A DNA stretch of 64,000 bases from Litoditis marina (Eukaryota; Nematoda; Chromadorea; Rhabditida; Rhabditidae), in contig OZ038439.1 of the NCBI GenBank assembly GCA_964036275.1, positions 6,340,169 through 6,404,168 on the forward strand, given 5' to 3'. The notes below the pieces were generated by a model. The model saw only the letters and a list, made by a program, of their open reading frames with translations, did no database searches and was not told the DNA's origin. Made by a program: the position numbers and the translations under genes. The first letter of the stretch is position 1. Each line of letters opens with the position of its first letter. This document shows positions 25,834 to 40,100 of the stretch, piece by piece.

Positions 25834-28128
25834 CATCTTTTCGAGCCGCGACCTCTTTAAAACGGTGATTTTCACCTGTATTTTGCTTATTCACTACATA
25901 TATGTTTTCGCGACCCCTCTTTTCCACGTGTATTTGGTATTTGGGAGTCGGTACCCTCTATTCCATGATAAGAGGCCTAGGCAGTGTATGTTCCTTGGGT
26001 AATAACCCAATTAACCCTGGTTGTGAGAAAAGTTATTGGTTCCTAGTCTAATTAAAGGGAAAGTTGGGCAAAAAGTTAAGGATTCCCCGATCAGTTAACC
26101 GTGGCATCGCACCTATGCTCGAAAATTAAGTTAAAAAATAGTTTTTCCATTGAAAAATTGTAATCGAACCAGAACCAGACCGTATTTCTCAACATATCTA
26201 TTTTCCGGGGGGGGGGGATAGCTTAGTTCCTATACCTAACCGACACTTCCATTTCTGGCTATTCTAAGGGCACAGCCAGACGAAGTATTTAATACTCAGG
26301 AAACACGGGAGACGGGACAGTAATTTTGGATATTTATGTACCCACACTCGTCTGTCCCCAGTTAGCTTTCGCTCAGAACGACTTTACTTGAACCAACAGC
26401 ATTTTAAAATACAGGAACTCTTAATTGAGCACCAGAATTTGAAAAAGAACGAGTTTGTACAGGGTAAAGCTATAAATCGTGATAAATATCTCACCATAGA
26501 CTTTGGAGACTGCATGCCCCTGCATGGTCCTATCATCCATGGACAACTGGCGGACCATATATATTTTCCGTTTTTCATAGAAAATGACGGACTACCTTTT
26601 TGTCAAATAGTCGGACCTTACTGGTCTATGCTCATATCATTGAGTCAAAGATTCGAATTTCAATCCACATGGAAGAAAACATAATATATAATGATAAACC
26701 AACCATATTTCATCGGTCGCTCCTAGAGACACTTCTTTTAGTCGAAGACGGTGGCCGGTGGTTGACGGGGTGAGGGTATACGAAAACCTGAAAAAAATGA
26801 ACACTCATCAAAAACAAGGTCATACTATAACACACAAGTATCTGTCGATGGAAATACATTAATTTCCACATCTCTGAATTCTGGATCTAAAAACGGACTC
26901 TATTTTGGCGAGTAATCGAACCTTAATGGTGTATGCTTGAACTTTTTTTCGAAACTACTGAAACTAGAATATATTTGTAAATAGGAACCATGGGAATCGA
27001 ACCAGATAGTATATTTTAACAAACCTCTTTTCCGTGGGGAGATAACCAACTTATTATACTTAACCAACTCTTCCATCTCTGGCTAATGTAAGGACAGCCA
27101 CATATAGCCTACCAAAATATGCAATCTACAGTCCACGCTGCAGACCCAGTCATTCTTGGATATCTCCACACTCGTATATCAACAGGAGCGTGTTCAGCTA
27201 GCCACTGAGAAGAAGAATAGCCGTGCTAACCACTGAGAATGACTTGCTTTTAATCGAACAGTACCTAAACTACATGAACTTCTCCAATTATGTGAACCAG
27301 ATTAACTGAAAATTAATTTATCTTATTAAAAATCTGTCGATTGTGCCCGGACTACTGAAATCTAGTGTACAGAATGAGTACAACCATATATGAACGTAAT
27401 ATAAACGAAGCTATAACTGACCACAGGCTGTGAAGGAGACATGTTCCTACGTCCTACGATGTGATGAGGTAGTCATTGGGAGGCGAAAACTGCCGAACCA
27501 TATTCCATATGGAAATGGCAGTGGAGAGGAACGACTAAAATAATAGAATAAAACAATCATATCTGCAAAGAAAAATGAGATCATAAACTGATTTACTGCA
27601 CTGCACAGGAAACAAATAGGCTACAACTACAATAGAGCGTGGGTCTTTAAGAAACAGATTAAGAAAGGCTACAGATGAAGTGGTCAAAAAACTTAAATTG
27701 GTATATGCAACTATTATTTACAAAACGACACGTTTTTGGAATGAAATGCGTGATTCGATGAGACAAGAACAGAAATAAAGAGCTGTGATGCAAAAAAAAA
27801 CAATTGAAAATGTGATTTTCGGTAATCAAATTATGCGAAATCACAAATCATGTGAAATAGAGAGCATATAGAATAAATACTCTCATTTTCTGAATAATAA
27901 CGTTATTTGAGCTTGAAAAACCGCATGGAGACAGAAATAAGGTAATAAAAACATGTAAAACTAATAATAATAACATTAACAGAAAATAAATAGAGCGAGT
28001 AAATTTGTTTTCCGCGTACGCTGAAAGGCGGCGTACCGCTGTAAATAACGTGTAGCGTCTGACGTAAACCATAACGCGCCGTTGGAAACAATTGTTATGT
28101 CCTGACACGGGCACAGCATTCTCAGAGT
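25834..28128. other. Non-coding interior of the 6.2-kb insert, right part, with a diverged internal duplication
   Basis: No recognisable gene. Sequence at about 26160-26440 is repeated in diverged form at about 26990-27300. Shared landmarks are CGAACCAGA, TTTTCCG followed by a G tract, ATACxTAACC, TCTGGCTA, TTGGATAT, CACACTCGT and a late AxGAACTT. The open frame 26388-26684 (plus) overlaps the first copy and resembles nothing I know. The remaining sequence is AT-rich. Confidence 0.5.
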
Positions 28129-31100
28129 GGGCCAAAATGTTCAAATTTGCATAAATGAGATTTGGAATGATTAATTATTTGTATAAAACGATATTAGAAG
28201 ATATTGCAAGTGGTTTGATCGCCAATTGACAAGTTTTGAGTTGCGACGTCAAATACCGTAGTTTTTGCGACGTCATGACGTCGCAAAATTGAACATGGGC
28301 CAAAATGTTCAAATTTGCATAAATGAGATTTGGAATGATTAATTATTTGTATAAAACGATATTAGAAGCTATTGCAAGTGGTTTGATCGTCAATTGACAA
28401 GTTTTGAGTTGCGACGTCAAATACCGTAGTTTTTGCGACGTCATGACGTCGCAAAATTGAACATGGGCCAAAATGTTCAAATTTGCATAAATGAGATTTG
28501 GAATGATTAATTATTTGTATAAAACGATATTAGAAGCTATTGCAAGTGGTTTGATCGCCAATTGACAAGTTTTGAGTTGCGACGTCAAATACCGTAGTTT
28601 TTGCGACGTCATGACGTCGCAAAATTGAACATGGGCCAAAATGTTCAAATTTGCATAAATGAGATTTGGAATGATTAATCATTTGTACAAAACGATATTA
28701 GAAGCTATTGTAAGTGGTTTGATCGCCCATTGACAAGTTTTGAGTTGCGACGTCAAATACCGTAGTTTTTGCGACGTCATGACGTCGCAAAATTGAACAT
28801 GGGCCAAAATGTTCAAATTTACATGAATGAGATTTGGAATGATTAATTATTTGTATAAAACAATATTAGAAGCTATTGCAAGTGGTTTGATCGCCAATTG
28901 ACAAGTTTTGAGTTGCGACGTCAAATACCGTAGTTTTTGCGACGTCATGACGTCGCAAAATTGAACATGGGCCAAAATGTTCAAATTTACATGAATGAGA
29001 TTTGGAATGATTAATTATTTGTATAAAACGATATTAGAAGCTATTGCAAGTGGTTTGATCGCCAATTGACAAGTTTTGAGTTGCGACGTCAAAAACCGTA
29101 GTTTTTGCGACGTCATGACGTCGCAAAATTGAACATGGGCCAAAATGTTCAAATTTACATGAATGAGATTTGGAATGATTAATTATTTGTATAAAACGAT
29201 ACTACAAGCTATTGCAAGTGATTTGATCGCCAATTGACAAGTTTTGAGTTGCGACGTCAAATACCGTAGTTTTTGCGACGTCATGACGTCGCAAAATTGA
29301 ACATGGGCCAAAATGTTCAAATTTACATGAATGAGATTTGGAATGATTAATTATTTGTATAAAACAATATTAGAAGCTATTGCAAGTGGTTTGATCGCCA
29401 ATTGACAAGTTTTGAGTTGCGACGTCAAATACCGTAGTTTTTGCGACGTCATGACGTCGCAAAATTGAACATGGGCCAAAATGTTCAAATTTGCATAAAT
29501 GAGATTTGGAATGATTAATTATTTGTATAAAACGATACTACAAGCTATTGCAAGTGGTTTGATCGCCAATTGACAAGTTTTGAGTTGCGACGTCAAATAC
29601 CGTAGTTTTTGCGACGTCATGACGTCGCAAAATTGAACATGGGCCAAAATGTTCAAATTTGCATAAATGAGATTTGGAATGATCAATTATTTGTATAAAA
29701 CGATATTAGAAGCTATTGCAAGTGGTTTGATCGCCCATTGACAAGTTTTGAGTTGCGACGTCAAATACCGTAGTTTTTGCGACGTCATGACGTCGCAAAA
29801 TTGAACATGTGCCAAAATGTTCAAATTTGCATGAATGAGATTTGGAATGATGAATTATTTGTATAAAACGATATTAGAAGCTATTGCAAGTGGTTTGATC
29901 GCCAATTGACAAGTTTTGAGTTGCGACGTCAAATACCGTAGTTTTTGCGACGTCATGACGTCGCAAAATTGAACATGGGCCAAAATGTTCAAATTTGCAC
30001 AAATGAGATTTGGAATGATTAATTATTTGTATAAAACGATATTAGAAGCTATTGCAAGTGGTTTGATCGCCAATTGACAAGTTTTGAGTTGCGACGTCAA
30101 ATACCGTAGTTTTTGCGACGTCATGACGTCTCAAAATTGAACATGGGCCAAAATGTTCAAATTTGCATAAATGAGATTTGGAATGATTAATTATTTGTAT
30201 AAAACGATAGTAGAAGCTATTGCAAGTGGTTTGATCGCCAATTGACAAGTTTTGAGTTGCGACGTCAAATACCGTAGTTTTTGCGACGTCATGACGTCGC
30301 AAAATTGAACATGGGCCAAAATGTTCAAATTTGCATAAATGAGATTTGGAATGATTAATTATTTGTATAAAACGATATTAGAAGCTATTGCAAGTGGTTT
30401 GATCGCCAATTGACAAGTTTTGAATTGCGACGTCAAATACCGTAGTTTTTGCGACGTCATGACGTCGCAAAATTGAACATGGGCCAAAATGTTCAAATTT
30501 GCATAAATGAGATTTGGAATGATCAATTATTTGTATAAAACGATATTAGAAGCTATTGCAAGTGGTTTGATCGCCCATTGACAAGTTTTGAGTTACGACG
30601 TCAAATACCGTAGTTTTTGCGACGTCATGACGTCGCAAAATTGAACATGGGCCAAAATGTTCAAATTTGCATGAATGAGATTTGGAATGATCAATTATTT
30701 GTATAAAACGATATTAGAAGCTATTGCAAGTGGTTTGATCGCCAATTGACAAGTTTTCAGTTGCGACGTCAAATACCGTAGTTTTTGCGACGTCATGACG
30801 TCGCAAAATTGAACATGGGCCAAAATGTTCAAATTTGCATAAATGAGATTTGGAATGATTAATTATTTGTATAAAACGATATTAGAAGATATTGCAAGTG
30901 GTTTGATCGCCAATTGACAAGTTTTGAGTTGCGACGTCAAATACCGTAGTTTTTGCGACGTTATGACGTCGCAAAATTGAACATGGGCCAAAATGTTCAA
31001 ATTTGCATAAATGAGATTTGGAATGATTAATTATTTGTATAAAACGATATTAGAAGCTATTGCAAGTGGTTTGATCGCCAATTGACAAGTTTTGAGTTGC

Positions 31101-34100
31101 GACGTCAAATACCGTAGTTTTTGCGACGTCATGACGTCGCAAAATTGAACATGGGCCAAAATGTTCAAATTTGCATAAATGAGATTTGGAATGATTAATT
31201 ATTTGTATAAAACGATATTAGAAGCTATTGCAAGTGGTTTGATCGCCAATTGACAAGTTTTGAGTTGCGACGTCAAATACCGTAGTTTTTGCGACGTCAT
31301 GACGTCGCAAAATTGAACATGGGCCAAAATGTTCAAATTTGCATAAATGAGATTTGGAATGATTAATCATTTGTACAAAACGATATTAGAAGCTATTGCA
31401 AGTGGTTTGATCGCCAATTGACAAGTTTTGAGTTGCGACGTCAAATACCGTAGTTTTTGCGACGTCATGACGTCGCAAAATTGAACATGGGCCAAAATGT
31501 TCAAATTTGCATAAATGAGATTTGGAATGATTAATTATTTGTATAAAACGATATTAGAAGATATTGCAAGTGGTTTGATCGCCAATTGACAAGTTTTGAG
31601 TTGCGACGTCAAATACCGTAGTTTTTGCGACGTCATGACGTCGCAAAATTGAACATGGGCCAAAATGTTCAAATTTGCATAAATGAGATTTGGAATGATT
31701 AATTATTTGTATAAAACGATATTAGAAGCTATTGCAAGTGGTTTGATCGTCAATTGACAAGTTTTGAGTTGCGACGTCAAATACCGTAGTTTTTGCGACG
31801 TCATGACGTCGCAAAATTGAACATGGGCCAAAATGTTCAAATTTGCATAAATGAGATTTGGAATGATTAATTATTTGTATAAAACGATATTAGAAGCTAT
31901 TGCAAGTGGTTTGATCGCCAATTGACAAGTTTTGAGTTGCGACGTCAAATACCGTAGTTTTTGCGACGTCATGACGTCGCAAAATTGAACATGGGCCAAA
32001 ATGTTCAAATTTGCATAAATGAGATTTGGAATGATTAATCATTTGTACAAAACGATATTAGAAGCTATTGTAAGTGGTTTGATCGCCCATTGACAAGTTT
32101 TGAGTTGCGACGTCAAATACCGTAGTTTTTGCGACGTCATGACGTCGCAAAATTGAACATGGGCCAAAATGTTCACATTTGCACAAATGAGATTTGGAAT
32201 GATTAATTATTTGTATGAAACGATATTATAAGCTATTGCAAGTGGTTTGATCGCCAATTGACAAGTTTTGAGTTGCGACGTCAAATACCGTAGTTTTTGC
32301 GACGTCATGACGTCGCAAAATTGAACATGGGCCAAAATGTTCAAACTTGCATAAATGAGATTTGGAATGATTAATTATTTGTATAAAACGATATTAGAAG
32401 CTATTGCAAGTGGTTTGATCGCCAATTGACAAGTTTTGAATTGCGACGTCAAATACCGTAGTTTTTGCGACGTCATGACGTCGCAAAATTGAACATGGGC
32501 CAAAATGTTCAAATTTGTATAAATGAGATTTGGAATGATCAATTATTTGTATAAAACGATATTAGAAGCTATTGCAAGTGGTTTGATCGCCCATTGACAA
32601 GTTTTGAGTTGCGACGTCAAATACCGTAGTTTTTGCGACGTCATGACGTCGCAAAATTGAACATGGGCCAAAATGTTCAAATTTGCATAAATGAGATTTG
32701 GAATGATTAATTATTTGTATAAAACGATATTAGAAGATATTGCAAGTGGTTTGATCGCCAATTGACAAGTTTTGAGTTGCGACGTCAAATACCGTAGTTT
32801 TTGCGACGTCATGACGTCGCAAAATTGAACATGGGCCAAAATGTTCAAATTTGCATAAATGAGATTTGGAATGATCAATTATTTGTATAAAACGATATTA
32901 GAAGCTATTGCAAGTGGTTTGATCGCCCATTGACAAGTTTTGAGTTGCGACGTCAAATACCGTAGTTTTTGCGACGTCATGACGTCGCAAAATTGAACAT
33001 GTGCCAAAATGTTCAAATTTGCATGAATGAGATTTGGAATGATCAATTATTTGTATAAAACGATATTAGAAGCTATTGCAAGTGGTTTGATCGCCAATTG
33101 ACAAGTTTTGAGTTGCGACGTCAAATACCGTAGTTTTTGCGACGTCATGACGTCGCAAAATTGAACATGGGCCAAAATGTTCAAATTTGCATAAATGAGA
33201 TTTGGAATGATTAATTATTTGTATAAAACGATATTAGAAGATATTGCAAGTGGTTTGATCGCCAATTGACAAGTTTTGAGTTGCGACGTCAAATACCGTA
33301 GTTTTTGCGACGTCATGACGTCGCAAAATTGAACATGGGCCAAAATGTTCAAATTTGCATAAATGAGATTTGGAATGATTAATTATTTGTATAAAACGAT
33401 ATTAGAAGCTATTGCAAGTGGTTTGATCGCCAATTGACAAGTTTTGAGTTGTGACGTCAAATACCGTAGTTTTTGCGACGTCATGACGTCGCAAAATTGA
33501 ACATGGGCCAAAATGTTCAAATTTGCATAAATGAGATTTGGAATGATTAATTATTTGTATAAAACGATATTAGAAGCTATTGCAAGTGGTTTGATCGCCA
33601 ATTGACAAGTTTTGAGTTGCGACATCAAATACCGTAGTTTTTGCGACGTCATGACGTCGCTAAATTGAACATGGGCCAAAATGTTCAAATTTGCATAAAT
33701 GAGATTTGGAATGATTAATCATTTGTACAAAACGATATTAGAAGCTATTGCAAGTGGTTTGATCGCTAATTGACAAGTTTTGAGTTGCGACGTCAAATAC
33801 CGTAGTTTTTGCGACGTCATGACGTCGCAAAATTGAACATGGGCCAAAATGTTCAAATTTGCACAAATGAGATTTGGAATGATTAATTATTTGTATAAAA
33901 CGATATTAGAAGCTATTGCAAGTGGTTTGATCGCCAATTGACAAGTTTTGAGTCGCGACGTCAAATACCGTAGTTTTTGCGACGTCTTGACGTCGCAAAT
34001 TGAACATGTGCCAAAATGTTCAAATTTGCATGAATGAGATTTGGAATGATCAATTATTTGTATAAAACGATATTAGAAGCTATTGCAAGTGGTTTGATCG

Positions 34101-37100
34101 CCAATTGACAAGTTTTGAGTTGCGACGTCAAATACCGTAGTTTTTGCGACGTCATGACGTCGCAAAATTGAACATGGGCCAAAATGTTCAAATTTGCATA
34201 AATGAGATTTGGAATGATTAATTATTTGTATAAAACGATATTAGAAGATATTGCAAGTGGTTTGATCGCCAATTGACAAGTTTTGAGTTGCGACGTCAAA
34301 TACCGTAGTTTTTGCGACGTCATGACGTCGCAAAATTGAACATGGGCCAAAATGTTCAAATTTGCATAAATGAGATTTGGAATGATTAATTATTTGTATA
34401 AAACGATATTAGAAGCTATTGCAAGTGGTTTGATCGCCAATTGACAAGTTTTGAGTTGCGACGTCAAATATCGTAGTTTTTGCGACGTCATGACGTCGCA
34501 AAATTGAACATGGGCCAAAATGTTCAAATTTGCATAAATGAGATTTGGAATGATTAATTATTTGTATAAAACGATATTAGAAGCTATTGCAAGTGGTTTG
34601 ATCGCCAATTGACAAGTTTTGAGTTGCGACGTCAAATACCGTAGTTTTTGCGACGTCATGACGTCGCAAAATTGAACATGGGCCAAAATGTTCAAATTTG
34701 CACAAATGAGATTTGGAATGATTAATTATTTGTATAAAACGATATTAGAAGCTATTGCAAGTGGTTTGATCGCCAATTGACAAGTTTTGAGTCGCGACGT
34801 CAAATACCGTAGTTTTTGCGACGTCTTGACGTCGCAAATTGAACATGTGCCAAAATGTTCAAATTTGCATGAATGAGATTTGGAATGATTAATTATTTGT
34901 ATAAAACGATATTAGAAGCTATTGCAAGTGGTTTGATCGCCAATTGACAAGTTTTGAGTTGCGACGTCAAATACCGTAGTTTTTGCGACGTCATGACGTC
35001 GCAAAATTGAACATGGGCCAAAATGTTCAAATTTGCATAAATGAGATTTGGAATTATTAATTATTTGTATACAACGATATTAGAAGCTATTGCAAGTGGT
35101 TTGCTCGCCAATTGACAAGTTTTGAGTTGCGACGTCAAATACCGTAGTTTTTGCGACGTCATGACGTCGCAAAATTGAACATGGGCCAAAATGTTCAAAT
35201 TTGCATAAATGAGATTTGGAATGATTAATTATTTGTATAAAACGATATTAGAAGATATTGCAAGTGGTTTGATCGCCAATTGACAAGTTTTGAGTTGCGA
35301 CGTCAAATACCGTAGTTTTTGCGACGTCATGACGTCGCAAAATTGAACATGGGCCAAAATGTTCAAATTTGCATAAATGAGATTTGGAATGATTAATTAT
35401 TTGTATAAAACGATATTAGAAGCTATTGCAAGTGGTTTGATCGCCAATTGACAAGTTTTGCGTTGCGACGTCAAATACCGTAGTTTTTGCGACGTCATGA
35501 CGTCGCAAAATTGAACATGGGCCAAAATGTTCAAATTTGCATAAATGAGATTTGGAATGATTAATTATTTGTATAAAACGATATTAGAAGCTATTGCAAG
35601 TGGTTTGATCGCCAATTGACAAGTTTTGAGTTGCGACGTCAAATACCGTAGTTTTTGCGACGTCATGACGTCGCTAAATTGAACATGGGCCAAAATGTTC
35701 AAATTTGCATAAATGAGATTTGGAATGATTAATCATTTGTACAAAACGATATTAGAAGCTATTGCAAGTGGTTTGATCGCCAATTGACAAGTTTTGATTT
35801 GCGACGTCAAATACCGTAGTTTTTGCGACGTCATGACGTCGAAAAATTGAACATGGGCCAAAATGTTCAAATTTGCACAAATGAGATTTGGAATGATTAA
35901 TTATTTGTATAAAACGATATTAGAAGCTATTGCAAGTGGTTTGATCGCCAATTGACAAGTTTTGAGTCGCGACGTCAAATACCGTAGTTTTTGCGACGTC
36001 TTGACGTCGCAAATTGAACATGTGCCAAAATGTTCAAATTTGCATGAATGAGATTTGGAATGATTAATTATTAGTATAAAACGATATTAGAAGCTATTGC
36101 AAGTGGTTTGATCGCCAATTGACAAGTTTTGAGTTGCGACGTCAAATACCGTAGTTTTTGCGACGTCATGACGTCGCAAAATTGAACATGGGCCAAAATG
36201 TTCAAATTTGCATAAATGAGATTTGGAATGATTAATTATTTGTATAAAACGATATTAGAAGCTATTGCAAGTGGTTTGATCGCCAATTGACAAGTTTTGA
36301 GTTGCGACGTCAAACACCGTAGTTTTTGCGACGTCATGACGTCGCAAAATTGAACATGGGCCAAAATGTTCAAATTTGCATAAATGAGATTTGGAATGAT
36401 TAATTATTTGTATAAAACGATATTAGAAGATATTGCAAGTGGTTTGATCGCCAATTGACAAGTTTTGAGTTGCGACGTCAAATACCGTAGTTTTTGCGAC
36501 GTCATGACGTCGCAAAATTGAACATGGGCCAAAATGTTCAAATTTGCATAAATGAGATTTGGAATGATTAATTATTTGTATAAAACGATATTAGAAGCTA
36601 TTGCAAGTGGTTTGATCGCCAATTGACAAGTTTTGAGTTGCGACGTCAAATACCGTAGTTTTTGCGACGTCATGACGTCGCAAAATTGAACATGGGCCAA
36701 AATGTTCAAATTTGCATAAATGAGATTTGGAATGATTAATTATTTGTATAAAACGATATTAGAAGCTATTGCAAGTGGTTTGATCGCCAATTGACAAGTT
36801 TTGAGTTGCGACGTCAAATACCGTAGTTTTTGCGACGTCATGACGTCGCAAAATTGAACATGGGCCAAAATGTTCAAATTTGCATAAATGAGATTTGGAA
36901 TGATTAATTATTTGTATAAAACGATATTAGAAGCTATTGCAAGTGGTTTGATCGCCAATTGACAAGTTTTGAGTTGCGACGTCAAATACCGTAGTTTTTG
37001 CGACGTCATGACGTCGCAAAATTGAACATGGGCCAAAATGTTCAAATTTGCATAAATGAGATTTGGAATGATTAATTATTTGTATAAAACGATATTAGAA

Positions 37101-40100
37101 GCTATTGCAAGTGGTTTGATCGCCAATTGACAAGTTTTGAGTTGCGACGTCAAATACCGTAGTTTTTGCGACGTCATGACGTCGCTAAATTGAACATGGG
37201 CCAAAATGTTCAAATTTGCATAAATGAGATTTGGAATGATTAATTATTTGTATAAAACGATATTAGAAGCTATTGCAAGTGGTTTGATCGCCAATTGACA
37301 AGTTTTGAGTTGCGACGTCAAATACCGTAGTTTTTGCGACGTCATGACGTCGCAAAATTGAACATGGGCCAAAATGTTCAAATTTGCATAAATGAGATTT
37401 GGAATGATTAATTATTTGTATAAAACGATATTAGAAGCTATTGCAAGTGGTTTGATCGCCAATTGACAAGTTTTGAGTTGCGACGTCAAATACCGTAGTT
37501 TTTGCGACGTCATGACGTCGCTAAATTGAACATGGGCCAAAATGTTCAAATTTGCATAAATGAGATTTGGAATGATTAATCATTTGTACAAAACGATATT
37601 AGAAGCTATTGCAAGTGGTTTGATCGCCAATTGACAAGTTTTGAGTTGCGACGTCAAATACCGTAGTTTTTGCGACGTCATGACGTCGCAAAATTGAACA
37701 TGGGCCAAAATGTTCAAATTTGCACAAATGAGATTTGGAATGATTAATTATTTGTATAAAACGATATTAGAAGTTATTGCAAGTGGTTTGATCGCCAATT
37801 GACAAGTTTTGAGTTGCGACGTCAAATACCGTAGTTTTTGCGACGTCATGACGTCGCAAATTGAACATGTGCCAAAATGTTCAAATTTGCATGAATGAGA
37901 TTTGGAATGATTAATTATTTGTATAAAACGATATTAGAAGCTATTGCAAGTGGTTTGATCGCCAATTGACAAGTTTTGAGTTGCGACGTCAAATACCGTA
38001 GTTTTTGCGACGTCATGACGTCGCAAAATTGAACATGGGCCAAAATGTTCAAATTTGCATAAATGAGATTTGCAATGATTAATTATTTGTATAAAACGAT
38101 ATTAGAAGCTATTGCAAGTGGTTTGATCGCCAATTGACAGGTTTTGAGTTGCGACGTCAAACACCGTAGTTTTTGCGACGTCATGACGTCGCAAAATTGA
38201 ACATGGGCCAAAATGTTCAAATTTGCATAAATGAGATTTGGAATGATTAATTATTTGTATAAAACGATATTAGAAGCTATTGCAAGTGGTTTGATCGCCA
38301 ATTGACAAGTTTTGAGTTGCGACGTCAAATACCGTAGTTTTTGCGACGTCATGACGTCGCAAAATTGAACATGGGCCAAAATGTTCAAATTTGCATGAAT
38401 GAGATTTGGAATGATTAATTATTTGTATAAAACGATATTAGAAGCTATTGCAAGTGGTTTGATCGCCAATTGACAAGTTTTGAGTTGCGACGTCAAATAC
38501 CGTAGTTTTTGCGACGTCATGACGTCGCAAAATTGAACATGGGCCAAAATGTTCAAATTTGCATAAATGAGATTTGGAATGATTAATTATTTGTATAAAA
38601 CGATATTAGAAGCTATTGCAAGTGGTTTGATCGCCAATTGACAAGTTTTGAGTTGCGACGTCAAATACCGTAGTTTTTGCGACGTCATGACGTCGCAAAA
38701 TTGAACATGGGCCAAAATGTTCAAATTTGCATAAATGAGATTGGGAATGATTAATTATTTGTATAAAACGATATTAGAAGATATTGCAAGTGGTTTGATC
38801 GCCAATTGACAAGTTTTGAGTTGCGACGTCAAATACCGTAGTTTTTGCGACGTCATGACGTCGCAAAATTGAACATGGGCCAAAATGTTCAAATTTGCAT
38901 AAATGAGATTTGGAATGATTAATTATTTGTATAAAACGATATTAGAAGCTATTGCAAGTGGTTTGATCGCCAATTGACAAGTTTTGAGTTGCGACGTCAA
39001 ATACCGTAGTTTTTGCGACGTCATGACGTCGCAAAATTGAACATGGGCCAAAATGTTCAAATTTGCATAAATGAGATTTGGAATGATTAATTATTTGTAT
39101 AAAACGATATTAGAAGCTATTGCAAGTGGTTTGATCGCCAATTGACAAGTTTTGAGTTGCGACGTCAAATACCGTAGTTTTTGCGACGTCATGACGTCGC
39201 TAAATTGAACATGGGCCAAAATGTTCAAATTTGCATAAATGAGATTTGGAATGATTAATCATTTGTACAAAACGATATTAGAAGCTATTGCAAGTGGTTT
39301 GATCGCCAATTGACAAGTTTTGAGTTGCGACGTCAAATACCGTAGTTTTTGCGACGTCATGACGTCGCAAAATTGAACATGTGCCAAAATGTTCAAATTT
39401 GCACAAATGAGATTTGGATGATTAATTATTTGTATAAAACGATATTAGAAGCTATTGCAAGTGGTTTGATCGCCAATTGACAAGTTTTGAGTTGCGACGT
39501 CAAATACCGTAGTTTTTGCGACGTCATGACGTCGCAAAATTGAACATGGGCCAAAATGTTCAAATTTGCATAAATGAGATTTGGAATGATTAATTATTTG
39601 TATAAAACGATATTAGAAGCTATTGCAAGTGGTTTGATCGCCAATTGACAAGTTTTGAGTTGCGACGTCAAATACCGTAGTTTTTGCGACGTCATGACGT
39701 CGCAAAATTGAACATGGGCCAAAATGTTCAAATTTGCATAAATGAGATTTGGAATGATTAATTATTTGTATAAAACGATATTAGAAGCTATTGCAAGTGG
39801 TTTGATCGCCAATTGACAAGTTTTGAGTTGCGACGTCAAATACCGTAGTTTTTGCGACGTCATGACGTCGCTAAATTGAACATGGGCCAAAATGTTCAAA
39901 TTTGCATAAATGAGATTTGGAATGATTAATCATTTGTACAAAACGATATTAGAAGCTATTGCAAGTGGTTTGATCGCCAATTGACAAGTTTTGAGTTGCG
40001 ACGTCAAATACCGTAGTTTTTGCGACGTCATGACGTCGCAAAATTGAACATGGGCCAAAATGTTCAAATTTGCACAAATGAGATTTGGAATGATTAATTA

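Larger units (their letters stand above)
21934..28128. mobile_element. 6195-bp non-satellite insertion of unknown class
   Basis: The satellite breaks after GAACATG (21933) and resumes with GGCCAAAATG (28129). The same monomer series is uninterrupted at about 31,330-31,760, which serves as an empty site and fixes the boundaries to within about 2 bp; TG may be duplicated. The two ends form an imperfect inverted repeat: the left CTTTGAAAACTCTCTGCCC and the reverse complement of the right CTCTGAGAATGCTGTGCCC match at about 22 of 31 positions. A direct repeat GCCCATGGCAG lies near the left end. No transposase, reverse transcriptase or other recognisable protein is visible on either strand. It could be a decayed or non-autonomous DNA transposon, or captured genomic DNA. 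Confidence 0.6.

Noticed and set aside
22267..28144. Numerous short open frames in the 6.2-kb insert
   Set aside because: None shows a known motif, splice context or similarity to a family. They may be chance frames in AT-rich DNA.
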